From Bartonella rattimassiliensis 15908 (lineage in GTDB: Bacteria > Pseudomonadota > Alphaproteobacteria > Rhizobiales > Rhizobiaceae): 64,000 nucleotides of DNA. The position numbers and the translations under genes are program-made. Where the stretch lies: the NCBI RefSeq assembly GCF_000278215.1, contig NZ_JH725065.1:96547-160546 (forward strand), written 5' to 3'. The notes beneath the pieces are model-generated. The model searched no databases. It worked only from the letters and a program-made list of their open reading frames with translations, and was not told the DNA's origin. Each line of letters begins with the position of its first letter. Position 1 is the first letter of the stretch. Below, one piece after another: positions 29,206 to 38,468 of the stretch.

Positions 29206-30237
29206 TCAAAGAGCATCTTTCACAAGGTTATTGATAATATTTTTTACAGTTATATCTTCAGCACGTGCGGAGAAATTGAGCGCCATGCGGTGTTGTAATA
29301 CAGGATAAGCCAATGCTTCAACATCATCAAGCGAGGGAGCTAAACGTCCATAATAAAGAGCACGGGCGCGGCTACAAAGTGCGAGGGCTTGTGATGCCCG
29401 TGGACCAGGTCCCCAAGAAACATAAGTATTAGCAAGGTTATTGTCTTTATGAGGGCGAGCTGATCGGACAATTTTTAAAATAGCTTCGATAACATTTTCT
29501 GAAAGAGGCATTTTGCGAACGATATTTTGAATTTTTTGCAATTTTAGGGCGGACAAAATCGGTTTTGCATTTGATTTTTTTTCTTTTGTTGTTTCTAAAA
29601 CAATCCGTCGTTCTGTTGTAAGATCAGGATAGTCAATATCGATTTGCATCAAAAAACGATCCAGCTGTGCTTCAGGAAGTGGATAGGTTCCTTCTTGTTC
29701 GAGAGGATTTTGCGTTGCAAGAACATGAAAAGGTTGTGGCAAATCATAACGGGTACCTGCAACGGTAACATGATATTCTTGCATAGCTTGTAAAAGGGCT
29801 GACTGTGTCCGTGGAGAGGCACGGTTGATTTCATCGGCCATGAGAAGTTGCGTGAAAATAGGACCTTGAACATAGCGAAAAGAACGTTTACCATTTTTAT
29901 CGGAATCCATAATTTCAGAACCGATAATGTCTGATGGCATTAAGTCAGGGGTAAATTGGATGCGTTTTTCATCAAGTCCTAAAACTGTTCCCAATGTTTC
30001 AATAAGACGTGTTTTAGCAAGACCCGGAACACCGACAAGAAGGGCATGACCACCAGCAAAAATAGCGATTAAGGCATATTCAATCACATGACTTTGTCCA
30101 AAAATAACTTTGTCAATTTCTTGTTGTAGAATATCCAGTTCTTTATATGCCATATCGATATCATCAATAATTACTTGGGCCTCACGGTTGGTATTAACTT
30201 TTTTCACAGAACTGGGTGATGGATCACGGTGACTCAT
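29206..30237 (-). CDS. MoxR-family AAA+ ATPase
   Basis: This 343-residue AAA+ ATPase has Walker A GVPGLAKT at residues 69-76 and Walker B LLMADEINRA with Asp135-Glu136. It also has a sensor-1 region ATQNPLEQEGTYPLPEAQLDRF and a C-terminal helical lid. MoxR ATPases act as chaperone-like machines, often assembling metal-containing or envelope complexes together with VWA-domain partners. Here the partners are probably the DUF58 and VWA-like proteins encoded directly downstream. It is the first gene of the operon. The divergent cca gene begins 187 bases away, and the promoters must lie in that gap. Confidence 0.94.
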   Translation of the reverse strand: MSHRDPSPSSVKKVNTNREAQVIIDDIDMAYKELDILQQEIDKVIFGQSHVIEYALIAIFAGGHALLVGVPGLAKTRLIETLGTVLGLDEKRIQFTPDLMPSDIIGSEIMDSDKNGKRSFRYVQGPIFTQLLMADEINRASPRTQSALLQAMQEYHVTVAGTRYDLPQPFHVLATQNPLEQEGTYPLPEAQLDRFLMQIDIDYPDLTTERRIVLETTKEKKSNAKPILSALKLQKIQNIVRKMPLSENVIEAILKIVRSARPHKDNNLANTYVSWGPGPRASQALALCSRARALYYGRLAPSLDDVEALAYPVLQHRMALNFSARAEDITVKNIINNLVKDAL

Positions 30238-30423
30238 ATTTCTTCCTTAAGGCATTTGTTGTAAAAATAGTAATTTTTTCTGCATGATAATGGATATCTT
30301 ATTGTTTGTAACAGAAAATGAAAAGAAAAGAAGTAACATATGCTGTTTTTTTATATTCGTGTATAGCAGAGAACAGTTTTTGGGAAGTAATAGGTGTGTT
30401 TTTGAAAGGTTAAAGGATAAACT

Positions 30424-31671
30424 ATGAGGCAGAACTTCAAACAAGCTATGTGGTTGCGACAAAGTGATATCCAAGCGCTTCTTCATGTTTTGTCTTTGGA
30501 TGGCGAAGAGGCACGTATTGTGGGGGGAGCTGTACGCAATCAACTGCTAGAGCAGCCTATTAGTGATATTGATATTGCAACAACCTGCTTGCCGCAACAG
30601 GTTATTGCGCGTGTAGAAGAAGTAGGATTTAAAGCTATTCCTACAGGGATTGATTTTGGTACAATAACAGTGGTTGCGCATTCATGTTCTTATGAGGTGA
30701 CAACGCTGCGCAGCGATATTGAAACAGATGGTCGTCATGCAAAAGTAGCATTTGGTCGCGATTGGAAAAAAGATGCTGAACGGCGTGACTTTACAATAAA
30801 TGCGCTTTATTGTGATGCTGCTGGCAACCTTTATGATGATGTGGGAGGTTTGAGTGATATTGCGAGCCGAACAGTTCGTTTTATTGGGGTTGCAGAAGAT
30901 CGTATTTGTGAAGATTATTTGCGTATTTTACGATTTTTTCGCTTTTTTGCGTGGTATGGAGTAGGGCGACCTGATGCACAAGGGTTGAAGGCATGTGTTC
31001 GTTTAAAACACGGTTTAAAAAAACTTTCCTCTGAGCGTATTTGGGCAGAAATGAAAAAGCTTCTTGCTGCTTCTGATCCGACACGTGCTCTTTTATGGAT
31101 GCGACAAAGCAGAATTTTGACACTCATTTTTCCTGAAACAGAAAAATGGGGTATTGATGCCATTCACGCATTGGTGAAAACAGAGCAGGCTTTTGGTTGG
31201 AGAGTTGATCCATTGTTACGGCTAGAAAGTCTTCTTCCTCCTGACCCTATACGTCTTCATAAAATGGCACAGCGCTTGCGTTTTTCCCATAAGGAAACAA
31301 CGCGGTTAAAGGAATGGGCAGAGTTAGAAAGAATAAGCCAAAACTGTTCTGATCATTTTGTGCAAAAACTGATTTATTTTCATGGACGACAGCCGGTTTT
31401 AGATCAATTATCATTGTCTGTTGCTGAGTTATATGTTGATACTCTGGAAGAAAGTGACGCTTTGCAAAAAGTAAAAGCTTATGTCAAGCTTTATCAGCTT
31501 GCCCAAAAATGGCAGATTCCAATTTTTCCTATTAATGGTAATGATTTAATAAAGAAGGGATTTGCTAAAGGAGTAATTTTAGGAAAAAAGCTTAAAGAGC
31601 TGGAAATGATATGGATTGAAAGCAAATTTTTAATGGATCGTCATGCATTGTTAGAAAAAATTAATTTATAA
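30424..31671 (+). CDS. cca: CCA-adding tRNA nucleotidyltransferase
   Basis: This 415-residue enzyme adds or repairs the 3'-terminal CCA of tRNAs. The nucleotidyltransferase head shows GGAVRNQLL at residues 34-42, the metal-binding Asp48 and Asp50 in ISDIDIAT, and the RRDFTINAL motif near residue 120. The neck contains EDYLRILRFFRF near 160. The C-terminal half is less conserved, as usual for the class II bacterial enzymes that resemble poly(A) polymerase. Rhizobial genomes often place DUF1285 and NUDIX genes between moxR and cca; they are absent here, consistent with gene loss. A GGATAAACT sequence precedes the ATG. Confidence 0.93.
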   Translation: MRQNFKQAMWLRQSDIQALLHVLSLDGEEARIVGGAVRNQLLEQPISDIDIATTCLPQQVIARVEEVGFKAIPTGIDFGTITVVAHSCSYEVTTLRSDIETDGRHAKVAFGRDWKKDAERRDFTINALYCDAAGNLYDDVGGLSDIASRTVRFIGVAEDRICEDYLRILRFFRFFAWYGVGRPDAQGLKACVRLKHGLKKLSSERIWAEMKKLLAASDPTRALLWMRQSRILTLIFPETEKWGIDAIHALVKTEQAFGWRVDPLLRLESLLPPDPIRLHKMAQRLRFSHKETTRLKEWAELERISQNCSDHFVQKLIYFHGRQPVLDQLSLSVAELYVDTLEESDALQKVKAYVKLYQLAQKWQIPIFPINGNDLIKKGFAKGVILGKKLKELEMIWIESKFLMDRHALLEKINL

Positions 31672-32257
31672 TATTGCTTTTTAAGTTAAAATATTAATTC
31701 ATAATTATTCATATAAAATTAAGAGCTTCGAATATTGTAAGGTTCGCTTAATTATTACTTTAACTTGTTATGAGCGAGGAAAACAATATGCATAAAAACA
31801 ATTCTAAGGAAAGAAATGTTTCCTTATGGATGTTTATATCATTCACAGGTGATGGTATGCGATGGATGTGACGGCGCCTAGGAAATGTTTATGCATATCA
31901 GATGTATGACTGAGCAACACAATAGCGTTTTGTTCTTTGTAAGAGAAGTAACTTTATTGAAGAGTTCTTGTTATTTTGCAGCAATATAATTTTATAGTTA
32001 TTTATTTTATCAGCATTTAATTATTGAGAAATGGCAGGTGTTATAAGCTTTAATTTGTATTTATATGATCGTATATTTTTCTTCGTGATAAGTTATAGGC
32101 TTTTAGAGATATTCTGTAATTTATTCCAAAAGTATAATTGACAAGTCTTCTCTTTTAATTACTTTTAACACGCTATAAATTTTTTTGCTTACTTTTAAAA
32201 TCATAGTTTATGCATTTTTAACATTCTATTAAAGATTTTAATGGAATTGTTGTGTTT
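31672..32257. other. 586-base non-coding gap with a tiny frame
   Basis: AT-rich DNA lies between convergent cca and trmL. A 27-codon frame begins at ATG 31788 with a well-placed GAGGA at 31776-31780 and is interrupted at 31869-31871; the same frame resumes briefly afterwards. It may be the 5' remnant of a lost gene. I recognise no family and see no terminator. Confidence 0.4.
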
Positions 32258-32734
32258 CTATAAATGATATTCTCTTTCATGATAGCCAATTTGGCGTAGT
32301 GCTTCTCCTGTTGTTATAGCCACGCTCATGGCGAGATTTAGAGAACGAGCTCGTGATTGCATAGGAATTTTTAATGTGCAATCTGCCGATTCATGAACGT
32401 AATCAGGAACTCCAGCTGATTCACGACCAAAAAGTAAAACATCATTTTTTTGATAACATATCTGCGTATAGTATGTTTTAGCTTTTGTACTTAAGAGCAA
32501 TACACGACGGTTAAAATGTTTCATGGAGCTTATAAAATGTTGCCAATCAATGTGTCGTTTTAGGGAGGCAAATTCAAGATAATCCAAACCTGCGCGTTTA
32601 AGATTACGATCCGACAGATTAAAACCAGCGGGTTCAATAATATGCACATGTAAACCAAAACAAGCGCTAAGACGTAAAATTGTTCCAGTATTACCAGCAA
32701 TATCAGGTTGGAAAAGAGCTATATGAAGTGTCAT
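32258..32734 (-). CDS. trmL: tRNA (cytidine(34)-2'-O)-methyltransferase TrmL
   Basis: This 158-residue SPOUT-family methyltransferase modifies the wobble ribose of tRNA-Leu. The three SPOUT motifs are clear: PDIAGNTGTILRLSACF near residues 10-26, LLFGRESAGVP near 100-110 and the knot-forming KIPMQSRARSLNLAMSVAI near 121-140. The size and absence of extra domains match TrmL rather than the longer SpoU/TrmH enzymes. In rhizobia trmL is usually the neighbour of petA, and here it is divergent from petABC across a gap that contains an inverted pair of repeat copies. Confidence 0.93.
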   Translation of the reverse strand: MTLHIALFQPDIAGNTGTILRLSACFGLHVHIIEPAGFNLSDRNLKRAGLDYLEFASLKRHIDWQHFISSMKHFNRRVLLLSTKAKTYYTQICYQKNDVLLFGRESAGVPDYVHESADCTLKIPMQSRARSLNLAMSVAITTGEALRQIGYHEREYHL

Positions 32735-32949
32735 ATTTCATATAATATGACTTTTCTTTCATATTTGTAAAGAAGCGTCATAATTTATTTAAAAAATATG
32801 TTCGAAAAAATATGCTTGAGGAATACATGTTTTTTTGCATTTGTTTTTTTATTTGTTTTAAATTTCAGAAAAAAATTACTGACATGGATTTGTTTGAGAT
32901 AAAAAGGAGTTTCTTAATTAGGTATTTTATTAATCAACATATTGATATA

Positions 32950-33165
32950 TAATGATAATTTATCTTTATTCAATATTCAATTTGAATTAGAACTCTGAAT
33001 ATCGTAAAATTTTCTCATTTCAAATCTGTTTCATGTTGAATCAATCAAAAACACTGGCTTGCATATTACAGGAAGAGAGTTGTGGGGATAAAAATACGAA
33101 AGAAAATATTAAAGAAAGTCTCTCATGCATCATCTCAAATGCTAAATGCTGTAGTGAACACTGAA
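32950..33165 (+). repeat. dispersed intergenic repeat, copy B (reference copy)
   Basis: This copy defines the forward orientation used here. Blocks in order: CTGAATATCGTAAAATT, CTCATTTCAAATCTG, TTCATGTTGAATCAATCAAAA, GCTTGCATATTACAGG and GGGGATAAAAATA. The inverse of copy A matches nearly base for base over the first 90 bases. Confidence 0.65.
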
Positions 33166-33429
33166 TGATATATAAAATGGATTGGCTTATTATGATGAAA
33201 AGAAGGATATTTTCAAAAAGAGGTTGGATCATTCATTTTAGTTAAAATCGATAAAACAGAATTTTTATATATTTATATAAAAGTATAAGCAGGAAAATAT
33301 TCATACAACCAGTTGGAGGATGGAACTATATTCTGTAAATTTCTTTGAAGAGATTATCGATAAGTGGAGCAGTTTATTCACTGAGATTTAATATTATGTT
33401 TCTTTTTTCTTTCTTTAAAAGTTTTTATT

Positions 33430-33600
33430 TACACGTTATCTCTATTTGAAACAGGCAGAAGAGTGGTTTTGGTTGCTTTAATATGAATAGGTTTGCAATA
33501 AAAGAAACTTACGATATTCTAGGGATTTTATTCACTCTATAAGATGGCAAATCATTATTAAACCAGTTTTAGTTATAAAGCATACAAATAGTAGGAGTTT
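33430..33600 (-). repeat. dispersed intergenic repeat, copy E
   Basis: This copy matches copy A in the same orientation: GGTTTTGGTTGCTTTAATATGAATAGGTTTGCAAT-type core near 33465-33500, then AAAGAAACTTACGATATTC, a TTATTCACTCTAT block and CAAATCATTATTAAA. It faces copy B about 270 bases away. Confidence 0.6.
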
Positions 33601-33708
33601 TTTACGGTGATATTTTCATGGTTAAGGCAACTGAATGAGCAGGCATTGTACAAGGGGGAGGGTATGATAAAAAAATGTTTTAGCAAAGTGTCTCTTTAAA
33701 TTAAGGCA

Positions 33709-34257
33709 ATGAGTGAGCAAACAAGACGAGATTTTTTGTTTTTGGTAACAGCTGTTGCAGGAGCAGTTGGAATAGGGGTGGTTGCGTGGCCTTTTATCCG
33801 TCAGTTGCGTCCAGATGAGAATGTTTTGGCATCTTCTTCCATTGAGGTTGATGTTTCTGGTATTGAAGAGGGAATGTCGGTGACGGTAAAGTGGCGAGGA
33901 CAACCTGTTGTTATTCGAAATCGTACAGCAAAAGAAATTGCTGATGCGCGCGATACTGAATTGAGGCTTCTAAAAGATCGTCAAGCTCGCAATCCTAATT
34001 TTGAAGGTGAAAAGGAAGCGACGGATTTTGCACGTTCAGCAGGTAAAGGGCGTGAAAATTGGCTTATTGTCATTAATCTTTGTACACATCTAGGTTGTGT
34101 AACACTTGGGCAGTCAGGGAAATTTGGAGGGTGGTTTTGTCCGTGTCATGGGTCTGTTTACGATACAGCTGGAAGAGTCAGATCGGGTCCAGCTAACTAT
34201 AATTTGGCTATTCCACCTTATCAATTTCTTTCTGATACTTTGCTCAAAATAGGATAA
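33709..34257 (+). CDS. petA: ubiquinol-cytochrome c reductase Rieske iron-sulfur subunit
   Basis: This 182-residue Rieske protein is the high-potential [2Fe-2S] subunit that takes the first electron from ubiquinol in complex III. The N-terminus carries a twin-arginine export motif (RRDFLF) followed by the single membrane helix. The cluster ligands are Cys125 and His127 in CTHLGC and Cys144 and His147 in CPCHGS, with Cys130 and Cys146 positioned for the stabilising disulfide. All key residues are intact. petB follows after 4 bases. The ribosome binding sequence AAGG lies unusually close to the ATG. Confidence 0.95.
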   Translation: MSEQTRRDFLFLVTAVAGAVGIGVVAWPFIRQLRPDENVLASSSIEVDVSGIEEGMSVTVKWRGQPVVIRNRTAKEIADARDTELRLLKDRQARNPNFEGEKEATDFARSAGKGRENWLIVINLCTHLGCVTLGQSGKFGGWFCPCHGSVYDTAGRVRSGPANYNLAIPPYQFLSDTLLKIG

Positions 34258-34261
34258 GGTT

Positions 34262-35518
34262 ATGGCAAATTTTCTTCCTTATTGTCCTAAAAATGCTCTT
34301 TCTCGTTGGTTTGATAAGCGTTTTCCTCTTCCTCGTTTTTTTTATAATGCATTTGTAATTTTTCCTGTTCCGTGTAACCTTAATTACTTTTATACATTTG
34401 GCGGTATTTTGGCCATTATGCTTTTATCACAGCTTTTGACCGGTATTGTCTTAGCTATGCATTATGTTCCAGATATTCATTTAGCTTTTGAAACGGGTGA
34501 ACGATTTCGGCGTGAAGGGCAGTTTGGCTGACTTTTTCGTCCATGGCATTGTGTAGGTTCTTCGTTTTTTTTTATTGCCGTTTATATCCATTTGGCGCGT
34601 GGTCTTTATTATGGTTCTTATAAAAATATGCGAGAAATGGTTTGGGTTACAGGGATTTTTATTTATATCATCATGATGGCAATCGCATTTTTTGGTTATG
34701 TGCTGATTTGGGGGATGATGTCTATTTCGGCCGCTTCAGTGATTGCAGGTCTTTTAAAAACGATACCTTTGGTGGGGGCATGGTTGCATGAGACATTTCT
34801 TGGTGGTTATAGCGTAGGACAACCAACATTGAATCGTTTTTATGTTTTCCATTATGTTTTATCATTTGTTTTGCTTCTTTTTGTGTGGCTTCATATTTGG
34901 GCAATCCACTGTGTTGGGCAAGGAAATCCAACGGGTCTTGCTATACAATTAAACAAGGAAACGGTGCCATTTTTGCCTTATGCGTTCATCAAAGATATTT
35001 TTGCCATTACTGTTTTTCTGATTTTTTTTGCTTGGTTTTTATTTTATATGCCTGATTATATGGGGCAAACCGAAAATTATAGCGTAGCCCATCCTTTAAA
35101 GGCACCACTTCGTGTGGTTCCAGAGTGGTATTTTTTGCCTTTTTATGCAATGCTGCGTTCTATAACTTTTGATATTGTTATTTTTCCCTCAACCTTTATG
35201 GGCTTTGTTCTTTTAGTTAGTTCGATTTGTGTTTTAGTTTTTGTTCCATGGTTAGATCGCTCTAAAATATGTTCAGCAAGGTATCGACCTGTTTATAAAA
35301 TTTTCTTTTGGGGGTTGGTTTTTGATGTCATTTTTCTTGGGTGGCTGGGGTCAAGAGAAATAAGTGAGAACATCCTTTTATGGACGCAATTGGCTACGGT
35401 TTATTATTTTATATTCTTTTTGGTTATTTTGCCGGTTTTACCTACGTTTGAAAAAAATTGTTCTCTTCCTTTTTCAATTATGCACGATCTGAAGCAGAAA
35501 AGAAAGAGACTATGGTAA
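34262..35518 (+). pseudogene. petB: cytochrome b of complex III, interrupted by an in-frame TGA
   Basis: The frame runs from ATG 34262 to TAA 35518 (418 codons) and is clearly cytochrome b, but codon 90 (34529-34531) is TGA. Aligned with other cytochromes b, it stands exactly where the invariant Trp of the YGW..R motif belongs (FG-stop-LFR here), as expected from a single TGG to TGA change. Downstream the frame is intact. The four heme ligands are present as His96/His110 and His197/His211, each pair 14 apart as in the family, and PEWYFLP is present. Other conserved spots have drifted (LIWGMMS for LPWGQMS). It lies between intact petA and petC. It may be a recent nonsense mutation, a sequencing error or, less likely, read through; a re-initiation fragment from about 34592 would lack half of the heme ligands. 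Confidence 0.85.
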
Positions 35519-36414
35519 ATGTTTTTGTTGGATTAATTGTTATTGTTGCTATGAGCTTTTCTATTCAAAGTACGGCCAGTCATACTGATATTCAATTGGC
35601 TCAAGAGGAGGAACTGATTTCTTTTTCTTTACAAATTCCTAAAAAACAAGAATGGAGTTTTTCAGGGCCATTTGGGCTTTATGATAAAGCGCAATTGAGG
35701 CGTGGATTAAAGGTTTATAAAGAAATTTGTTCCAGCTGCCATGGGCTAAAATATGTGGCTTTTCGCCATTTAAAAGCTCTTGGGTATGATCAAGAACAGA
35801 TTAAAGCTTTGGCAGGGCAATATGAAGTGCCCGATGGCCCTAATCAAGAAGGAAAGTTTTTTAAACGAGCTGGGGTTGTAACAGATTATTTTCCTTCTCC
35901 CTTTGCACATGAAGAAGAAGCAAGATTTGTTTTGAATGGTGCTTATCCTCCAGATTTATCATTGATAGCACGTGCACGTAGTATACCTTCGCCGTTTCCT
36001 GCTTTAATTACCGATATATTGACTCATTATGATACGACCGGCCCAGATTATATTACAGCTCTTTTAACAGGATATCAAGAGGCACCCAAGAAGATAAAAA
36101 TTGCTGATGGTTATTGGTATAATCCTTATTTTATTGCCAGTAATTCTTTAACTATGGCACCTCCTTTGAGTGATGGTATCGTTATTTATGAAGATGGAAC
36201 TCCTCAAACTATTGAACATTACGCGCGTGATGTTTCTGCTTTTTTGATGTGGGCTGCGGATCCCCACATGGAAATTCGAAAAAAAACCGGTTTTCGTGTT
36301 ATTTTATTTTTAATCATTTTTGCAGGGCTCGTTTATATTTTAAAATGTCGTATTTGGCGTAGTTTAGAAGAAGAATGTAGAAAAGAAATAAAAGTCAAAA
36401 TAAATAAAAAATGA
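35512..36414 (+). CDS. petC: cytochrome c1 of complex III
   Basis: From ATG 35512 the protein is 300 residues with a signal peptide (residues 1 to about 23). The heme attachment site is CSSCH (Cys73, Cys76, His77). The axial methionine lies in the TMAPPLSDG region, and a C-terminal membrane anchor (about 262-280) ends in a basic tail. The start overlaps the petB stop by 7 bases, so translation is probably coupled to petB, which matters given the petB nonsense codon. Unlike the petB-petC fusion of some rhizobia, here cytochrome c1 is a separate gene. It is a client of the Ccm machinery encoded at 8.3-12.3 kb. Confidence 0.92.
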   Translation: MVNVFVGLIVIVAMSFSIQSTASHTDIQLAQEEELISFSLQIPKKQEWSFSGPFGLYDKAQLRRGLKVYKEICSSCHGLKYVAFRHLKALGYDQEQIKALAGQYEVPDGPNQEGKFFKRAGVVTDYFPSPFAHEEEARFVLNGAYPPDLSLIARARSIPSPFPALITDILTHYDTTGPDYITALLTGYQEAPKKIKIADGYWYNPYFIASNSLTMAPPLSDGIVIYEDGTPQTIEHYARDVSAFLMWAADPHMEIRKKTGFRVILFLIIFAGLVYILKCRIWRSLEEECRKEIKVKINKK

Positions 36415-36513
36415 TATGATTTTTCAACAGTATAAAGAGCATAAGGAACAAATCTGTTTATGATGCATTGAGACTTTATAAAGTAAAAGCAAAGTAAAAA
36501 CGGAGATGTTAAA

Positions 36514-36954
36514 ATGAAAAAAATTGCATGTACTACTCTGATGTCAATTTTGATAGTTTCTAGTACTTATGCTCAGTCTTTTGAAATACCCTCTAAACCT
36601 GAAATGATTTCTTCTACGGGTATTGTACAGGTAGGGATAGATAATTCTGTGCATTACGTGACACCTTTAGAAACAGATTTTGTTGCTTCTAGCCTTATAG
36701 GTGCCAATGTCTATAATATAGAAGATGAAAATATTGGTGAAGTAAAAGATATTATTTTACGTGAAAATAATATTGCGGGATTTGTTATTGCTGTTGGCGG
36801 TTTCCTTGGTATAGGAGAGAGGTATGTGATTATTTCTCCAAAAACAATCCAGATGACGAATGATTATGGTAAGTGGAGACTTATTACAAATGCGACAAAG
36901 GATTCTTTAAAGGACGCTCCAACATTTAAATACGAAGGACGTTGGACACGCTAA
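36514..36954 (+). CDS. exported PRC-barrel domain protein
   Basis: This 146-residue protein has a signal peptide (MKKIACTTLMSILIVSSTYA) and a PRC-barrel domain at about 50-130. The domain is recognisable from the SSLIGANVYNIEDENIGEVKD-type opening and the GFLGIGERYVII strand. Exported PRC-barrel proteins are common in alphaproteobacteria and are sometimes linked to membrane or photosynthetic complex assembly; the function here is unknown. It follows petC by 99 bases in the same direction and could share its transcript. A strong terminator closes the unit 26 bases after the stop. Confidence 0.85.
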   Translation: MKKIACTTLMSILIVSSTYAQSFEIPSKPEMISSTGIVQVGIDNSVHYVTPLETDFVASSLIGANVYNIEDENIGEVKDIILRENNIAGFVIAVGGFLGIGERYVIISPKTIQMTNDYGKWRLITNATKDSLKDAPTFKYEGRWTR

Positions 36955-36980
36955 TTTTATACTCTCATTCTTTAATGAAT

Positions 36981-37022
36981 AAAACAGTTGCTATCATAAT
37001 AATATGATAGCAGCTGTTTTTT
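36981..37022 (+). terminator. strong Rho-independent terminator after the PRC-barrel gene
   Basis: An 18-bp stem (36981-36998 with 37003-37020, one G-U pair) with a four-base loop is followed by six T residues. Its A-rich left arm also makes it usable for the opposing ychF transcript. Confidence 0.88.
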
Positions 37023-37109
37023 GCTCAAGAGATTCTTGAAGCTTTTGCGACAAGTGTTCATGAATTTATTAAAAAATTTTTAATATAAAATACGAAGGGA
37101 GAGCGAAGA

Positions 37110-38213
37110 TTAGGTATTATGTTTAAATAACATGATATCGCCGTCTTGTACAATGTATTCTTTTCCTTCATCGCGGGCTTTCCCTGCTTCTTTTGCACCG
37201 CTTTCTCCACCCAGAGCAATGTAATCATTATAGCTAATGGTTTGGGCACGAATGAAGCCTCGTTCAAAATCTGAGTGAATAACGCCAGCTGCTTGGGGAG
37301 CTTTTGTACCACGCGTAATTGTCCATGCTCGTGTTTCTTTAGGCCCACAGGTGAAGTAAGTAATGAGATTAAGTAAATGGTAACCAGCACGAATAAGGCG
37401 GTTTAAACTTGGTTCAAAGAGACCTAAAGCATTAAGATATTCTGATGCTTCAGTATCACTAAGTTGCGTGATTTCTGCTTCGATCGAAGCAGAAATGATA
37501 ATGCTTTGCGCATTTTGTTCTGTTGCCATTTTTTCAACTGTTTGGGTAAGACTATTTCCATGAGCAGCATCATTTTCGCTTACGTTGCAAATATAAAGTA
37601 CAGGCTTGGAAGTGAGAAGATTTAAACTTTTCAGAATATGGTATTCATCTGAAGAGATATCTTTGAGTAATAACCGGATAGGACTTCCTTGTTGCAGGAT
37701 ATTTAATACTTTTTCCATAACCGGCCGAATTGTGAGAGCTTCTTTGTCTTTTCCAATTGCTCGTTTACGGATTTGTACGATTCGTCTTTCAAGACTTTCT
37801 AAATCCGCTAGCATGAGTTCAGTTTCAACCATTGTCGCATCAGAAATAGGATCAATACGTCCTTCTACGTGGGTAATATCTTCATTTTGAAAACAGCGTA
37901 AAACGTGGATAATTGCATCGACTTCACGGATGTTGGCTAAAAATTTGTTTCCTAAACCTTCGCCTTTTGAAGCACCTCGTACAAGCCCCGCAATATCAAC
38001 GAAATTAATGCGTGTGGGAATAATTTCTTTTGAACCCGCAATCGATGCAATTTTTTCCATTCTTAAATCTGGAACAGCAACTTCACCGGTATTAGGTTCA
38101 ATGGTGCAAAAAGGATAATTGGCAGCCTGTGCAGTGGCTGTTTTTGTTAATGCGTTAAAAAGAGTTGATTTCCCAACATTAGGTAATCCGACAATACCGC
38201 ATTTAAAGCCCAT
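37110..38213 (-). CDS. ychF: Obg-like translation-associated ATPase/GTPase YchF
   Basis: This 367-residue P-loop protein has G1 GLPNVGKST at residues 9-17, G3 DIAGLVRGASKG near 70-81 and a C-terminal TGS domain (about 280-365, from TYFTCGPKE to YIVQDGDIMLF). The coiled-coil insert between them gives the diagnostic domain order of YchF. It binds ribosomes and hydrolyses ATP rather than GTP, with roles in stress responses. The G4-type motif reads NVSE, as is common in this family. It is convergent with the PRC-barrel gene. In rhizobia it lies near pth and rplY, which follow at 39.6-40.9 kb here. Confidence 0.96.
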   Translation of the reverse strand: MGFKCGIVGLPNVGKSTLFNALTKTATAQAANYPFCTIEPNTGEVAVPDLRMEKIASIAGSKEIIPTRINFVDIAGLVRGASKGEGLGNKFLANIREVDAIIHVLRCFQNEDITHVEGRIDPISDATMVETELMLADLESLERRIVQIRKRAIGKDKEALTIRPVMEKVLNILQQGSPIRLLLKDISSDEYHILKSLNLLTSKPVLYICNVSENDAAHGNSLTQTVEKMATEQNAQSIIISASIEAEITQLSDTEASEYLNALGLFEPSLNRLIRAGYHLLNLITYFTCGPKETRAWTITRGTKAPQAAGVIHSDFERGFIRAQTISYNDYIALGGESGAKEAGKARDEGKEYIVQDGDIMLFKHNT

Positions 38214-38468
38214 GAGAGTTTTTCTTTTCTGTTGATTTTCTAAACAAGGTAAAACTTTTTCATCTATAGCATATTTTCAGAGGAGTTATAGTCTTTAGTA
38301 TTGCGATAAGTGAGAAAAAAGTCTCCAGCAATGAATAATCTACTTTTTTACCTTTTAAAGTTCGTCTTATTTTAATAATTAAGAAAACTTCGAGTTAATG
38401 TTAATAGTGTGCTAAGTTTTTCATGGTACGCAAATTTGCATAAATAATTAATCGGAGAAAATAGAAGA

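Larger units (their letters stand above)
32735..33708. other. 974-base gap between trmL and petA with an inverted repeat pair
   Basis: The gap separates divergent trmL and petA, so promoters for both lie here. It contains two copies of the dispersed repeat in opposite orientation (about 32950-33165 and 33430-33600). No gene is supported. Confidence 0.6.

Noticed and set aside
34529-34531. TGA read as tryptophan (recoded genetic code)
   Set aside because: Several genes here end in TGA (feuP, the MBL-fold gene, the ccmF end) and Trp is TGG throughout, so a general TGA=Trp code is excluded; only local readthrough or mutation remains possible.
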